From: Glandiceps talaboti | Lineage: Eukaryota; Hemichordata; Enteropneusta; Spengelidae | Length of the DNA: 64,000 bases | Reading direction: 5' to 3' | NCBI RefSeq assembly: GCF_964340395.1 | Contig: NC_135562.1 | Location: 9,240,134 to 9,304,133 of the forward strand | Part shown: piece after piece, positions 62,672 to 64,000 of the stretch | Layout: the number at the start of each line of letters is the position of its first letter | How positions within the stretch are numbered: position 1 is the first letter of the stretch | Program-made: the position numbers and the translations under genes | Notes under the pieces: model-generated | Seen by the model: only the letters and a program-made list of their open reading frames with translations | Told to the model about the DNA's origin: nothing | Database searches by the model: none

Positions 62672-64000
62672 CTGGAAAAAAAATATTGTGAATTAAATTA
62701 AGAATTTGCTATTTAACAATTACAAACAAAAGAAACAAGTGCTTGCCAAGAACTTCAAGTTGAATTGTGGTACCTGTCTACTTATTTTCGTTCTAACATT
62801 AGATCGAGGTTTCTCATATTTATTGTCATTCTATCAAAGTGATCACAGACAGACAGACAGACAGGCAAAGACATTGGTATTCAAACAATTCTTCTTATTG
62901 GAAGGTAAAGGTAGTCATGCAAAAAAGTATAGACCCAAACTGTAACCCAATATTTATAGTGGGCGCCCTCCACGGCAAATGTACCCTGTTACGTAACATT
63001 TATACCAATAAGTTACGCTTTCATATATATGTGTTATGTTATAATAAATACCGACATCTCTTGAATAGCTACTGTACATCCCTACCTTGAATGCAGGTGT
63101 AAATTATTTTCATAACTTGATAGATTTGATATATTCATTACACCCACGATCCATATGTCAACATGTGGTGTGGTCAGTGACACCGTTTCTTTTGAAATCC
63201 CTAAATGGTGCGGTTCACACTCCGTGATAGAGGAGCTGTGTGGGGATTATATAATCGGCAATGTGTAGATTTTTAAAGCAGGTATTCGTTTGGTATTGCT
63301 TTCTAATCACAAATCTGTTGGACTCGTACAAGGTGACTTAAGTGAAGTGAACATTCAAAGTTGACAAGTGAAAGTAGATTACTCAGCGCGGTTCAGTGCT
63401 AGACTCTTTGATTAATTGGCACACAGCTAGAAGATACGTGGACAAATCATCAAATGGATCAATCGAGTTAAAACATCGACAACAATATATGTTGGAAATG
63501 TCTAGCTACTGTTGGACACTTTGACACACTATTAAAGTACGTGTGGAATTGACACCTATTCGTGAACCGTGGCCCCAAACATTGACCATACATGTGTAGG
63601 GTTTATGCCTCAAGTTGTCGAGAGAGCTTAGCGTTACACGTACACACTCACCTGTAGTTCTCTAGCAATAGGTTGTTATTTCGGCCTCTATGACTTCACA
63701 TGGCAAACGGTAACTCAACACCTCCGACACTTCATATATGCATGATAATATGGACATATGTGTTACGGCAAATGTGAGTTCCGTATTTCCAATGTGTAGC
63801 AACAGGGACTTGACGTCGTATCACTTCGACTGTCACTTTCACTCTTCGTGAGTCAAGTTCAAAATTTACATATGACAAGACATTATGTTAATTACTTCTG
63901 TTGTTGTTATTGTTCAGCATACAATAGAAGCGGGTTGACCGCTCCAGTATGTAACATGGGTTTTTGTATAGTAAATAGTTATTCACTGGAAAATAAACCA
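62672..64000 (-). other. Upstream region of the GT31 gene with possible 5' UTR splice sites
   Basis: The minus-strand acceptor TTTTTTTCCAG ends at 62,672. Possible donors for an upstream leader exon are CAAG/GTAGGG at 63,086 and ACAG/GTGAGT at 63,652; the latter is the better match. No coding sequence recognised here. Confidence 0.4.

Overview
This is an AT-rich, repeat-rich piece of an animal nuclear genome. Genes have GT-AG introns, many of them kilobases long, and the DNA is full of foldback elements, a tRNA-derived SINE and minisatellites. The short palindrome TACATGTA recurs throughout. Gene content and protein style fit a marine invertebrate, possibly a non-vertebrate deuterostome, but the phylum cannot be fixed from sequence alone. 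No bacterial features, rRNA genes or CRISPR arrays are present.

Positions 1-45,480 (minus strand) hold the 5' two-thirds of a single-copy-type focal adhesion kinase gene (FAK/PTK2). I reconstructed 17 coding exons by reading splice sites and checking that phases join: ATG at 26,493, FERM domain, a run of very small linker exons, the Tyr-397-type autophosphorylation motif DDYAEI, the glycine loop, the catalytic Lys and the kinase up to FVHR. There the gene leaves the window. A probable non-coding first exon ends at 45,344, so intron 1 is about 19 kb. Introns carry several tandem arrays (49-bp, 28/29-bp, 34/30-bp units, a long CT tract) and at least six families of hairpin-like elements.

Inside FAK intron 1, on the same strand, lies a GC-richer insert (about 26,787-28,929). 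It is bounded by TTAA plus inverted ends, like a TTAA-targeting DNA transposon. It contains three phase-compatible candidate exons with very short introns and a frameshifted copy of a conserved invertebrate C-terminal domain. Forty bases after its stop codon sits a perfect histone-type 3' stem-loop. This is the most unusual locus in the window.

From about 45,700 to 50,329 (plus strand) lies a membrane progestin receptor (PAQR5/7/8 class) whose whole coding region is one exon. It is head-to-head with FAK over a likely shared promoter. Its 3' flank is a 62-bp minisatellite that seems to have grown from a copy of the end of its own coding sequence.

From 58,754 to 62,605 (minus strand) a single exon encodes a 1,283-residue type II membrane protein with four tandem GT31 (beta-1,3-glycosyltransferase) domains. 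Only the third domain keeps all catalytic motifs; the other three are altered to different degrees.
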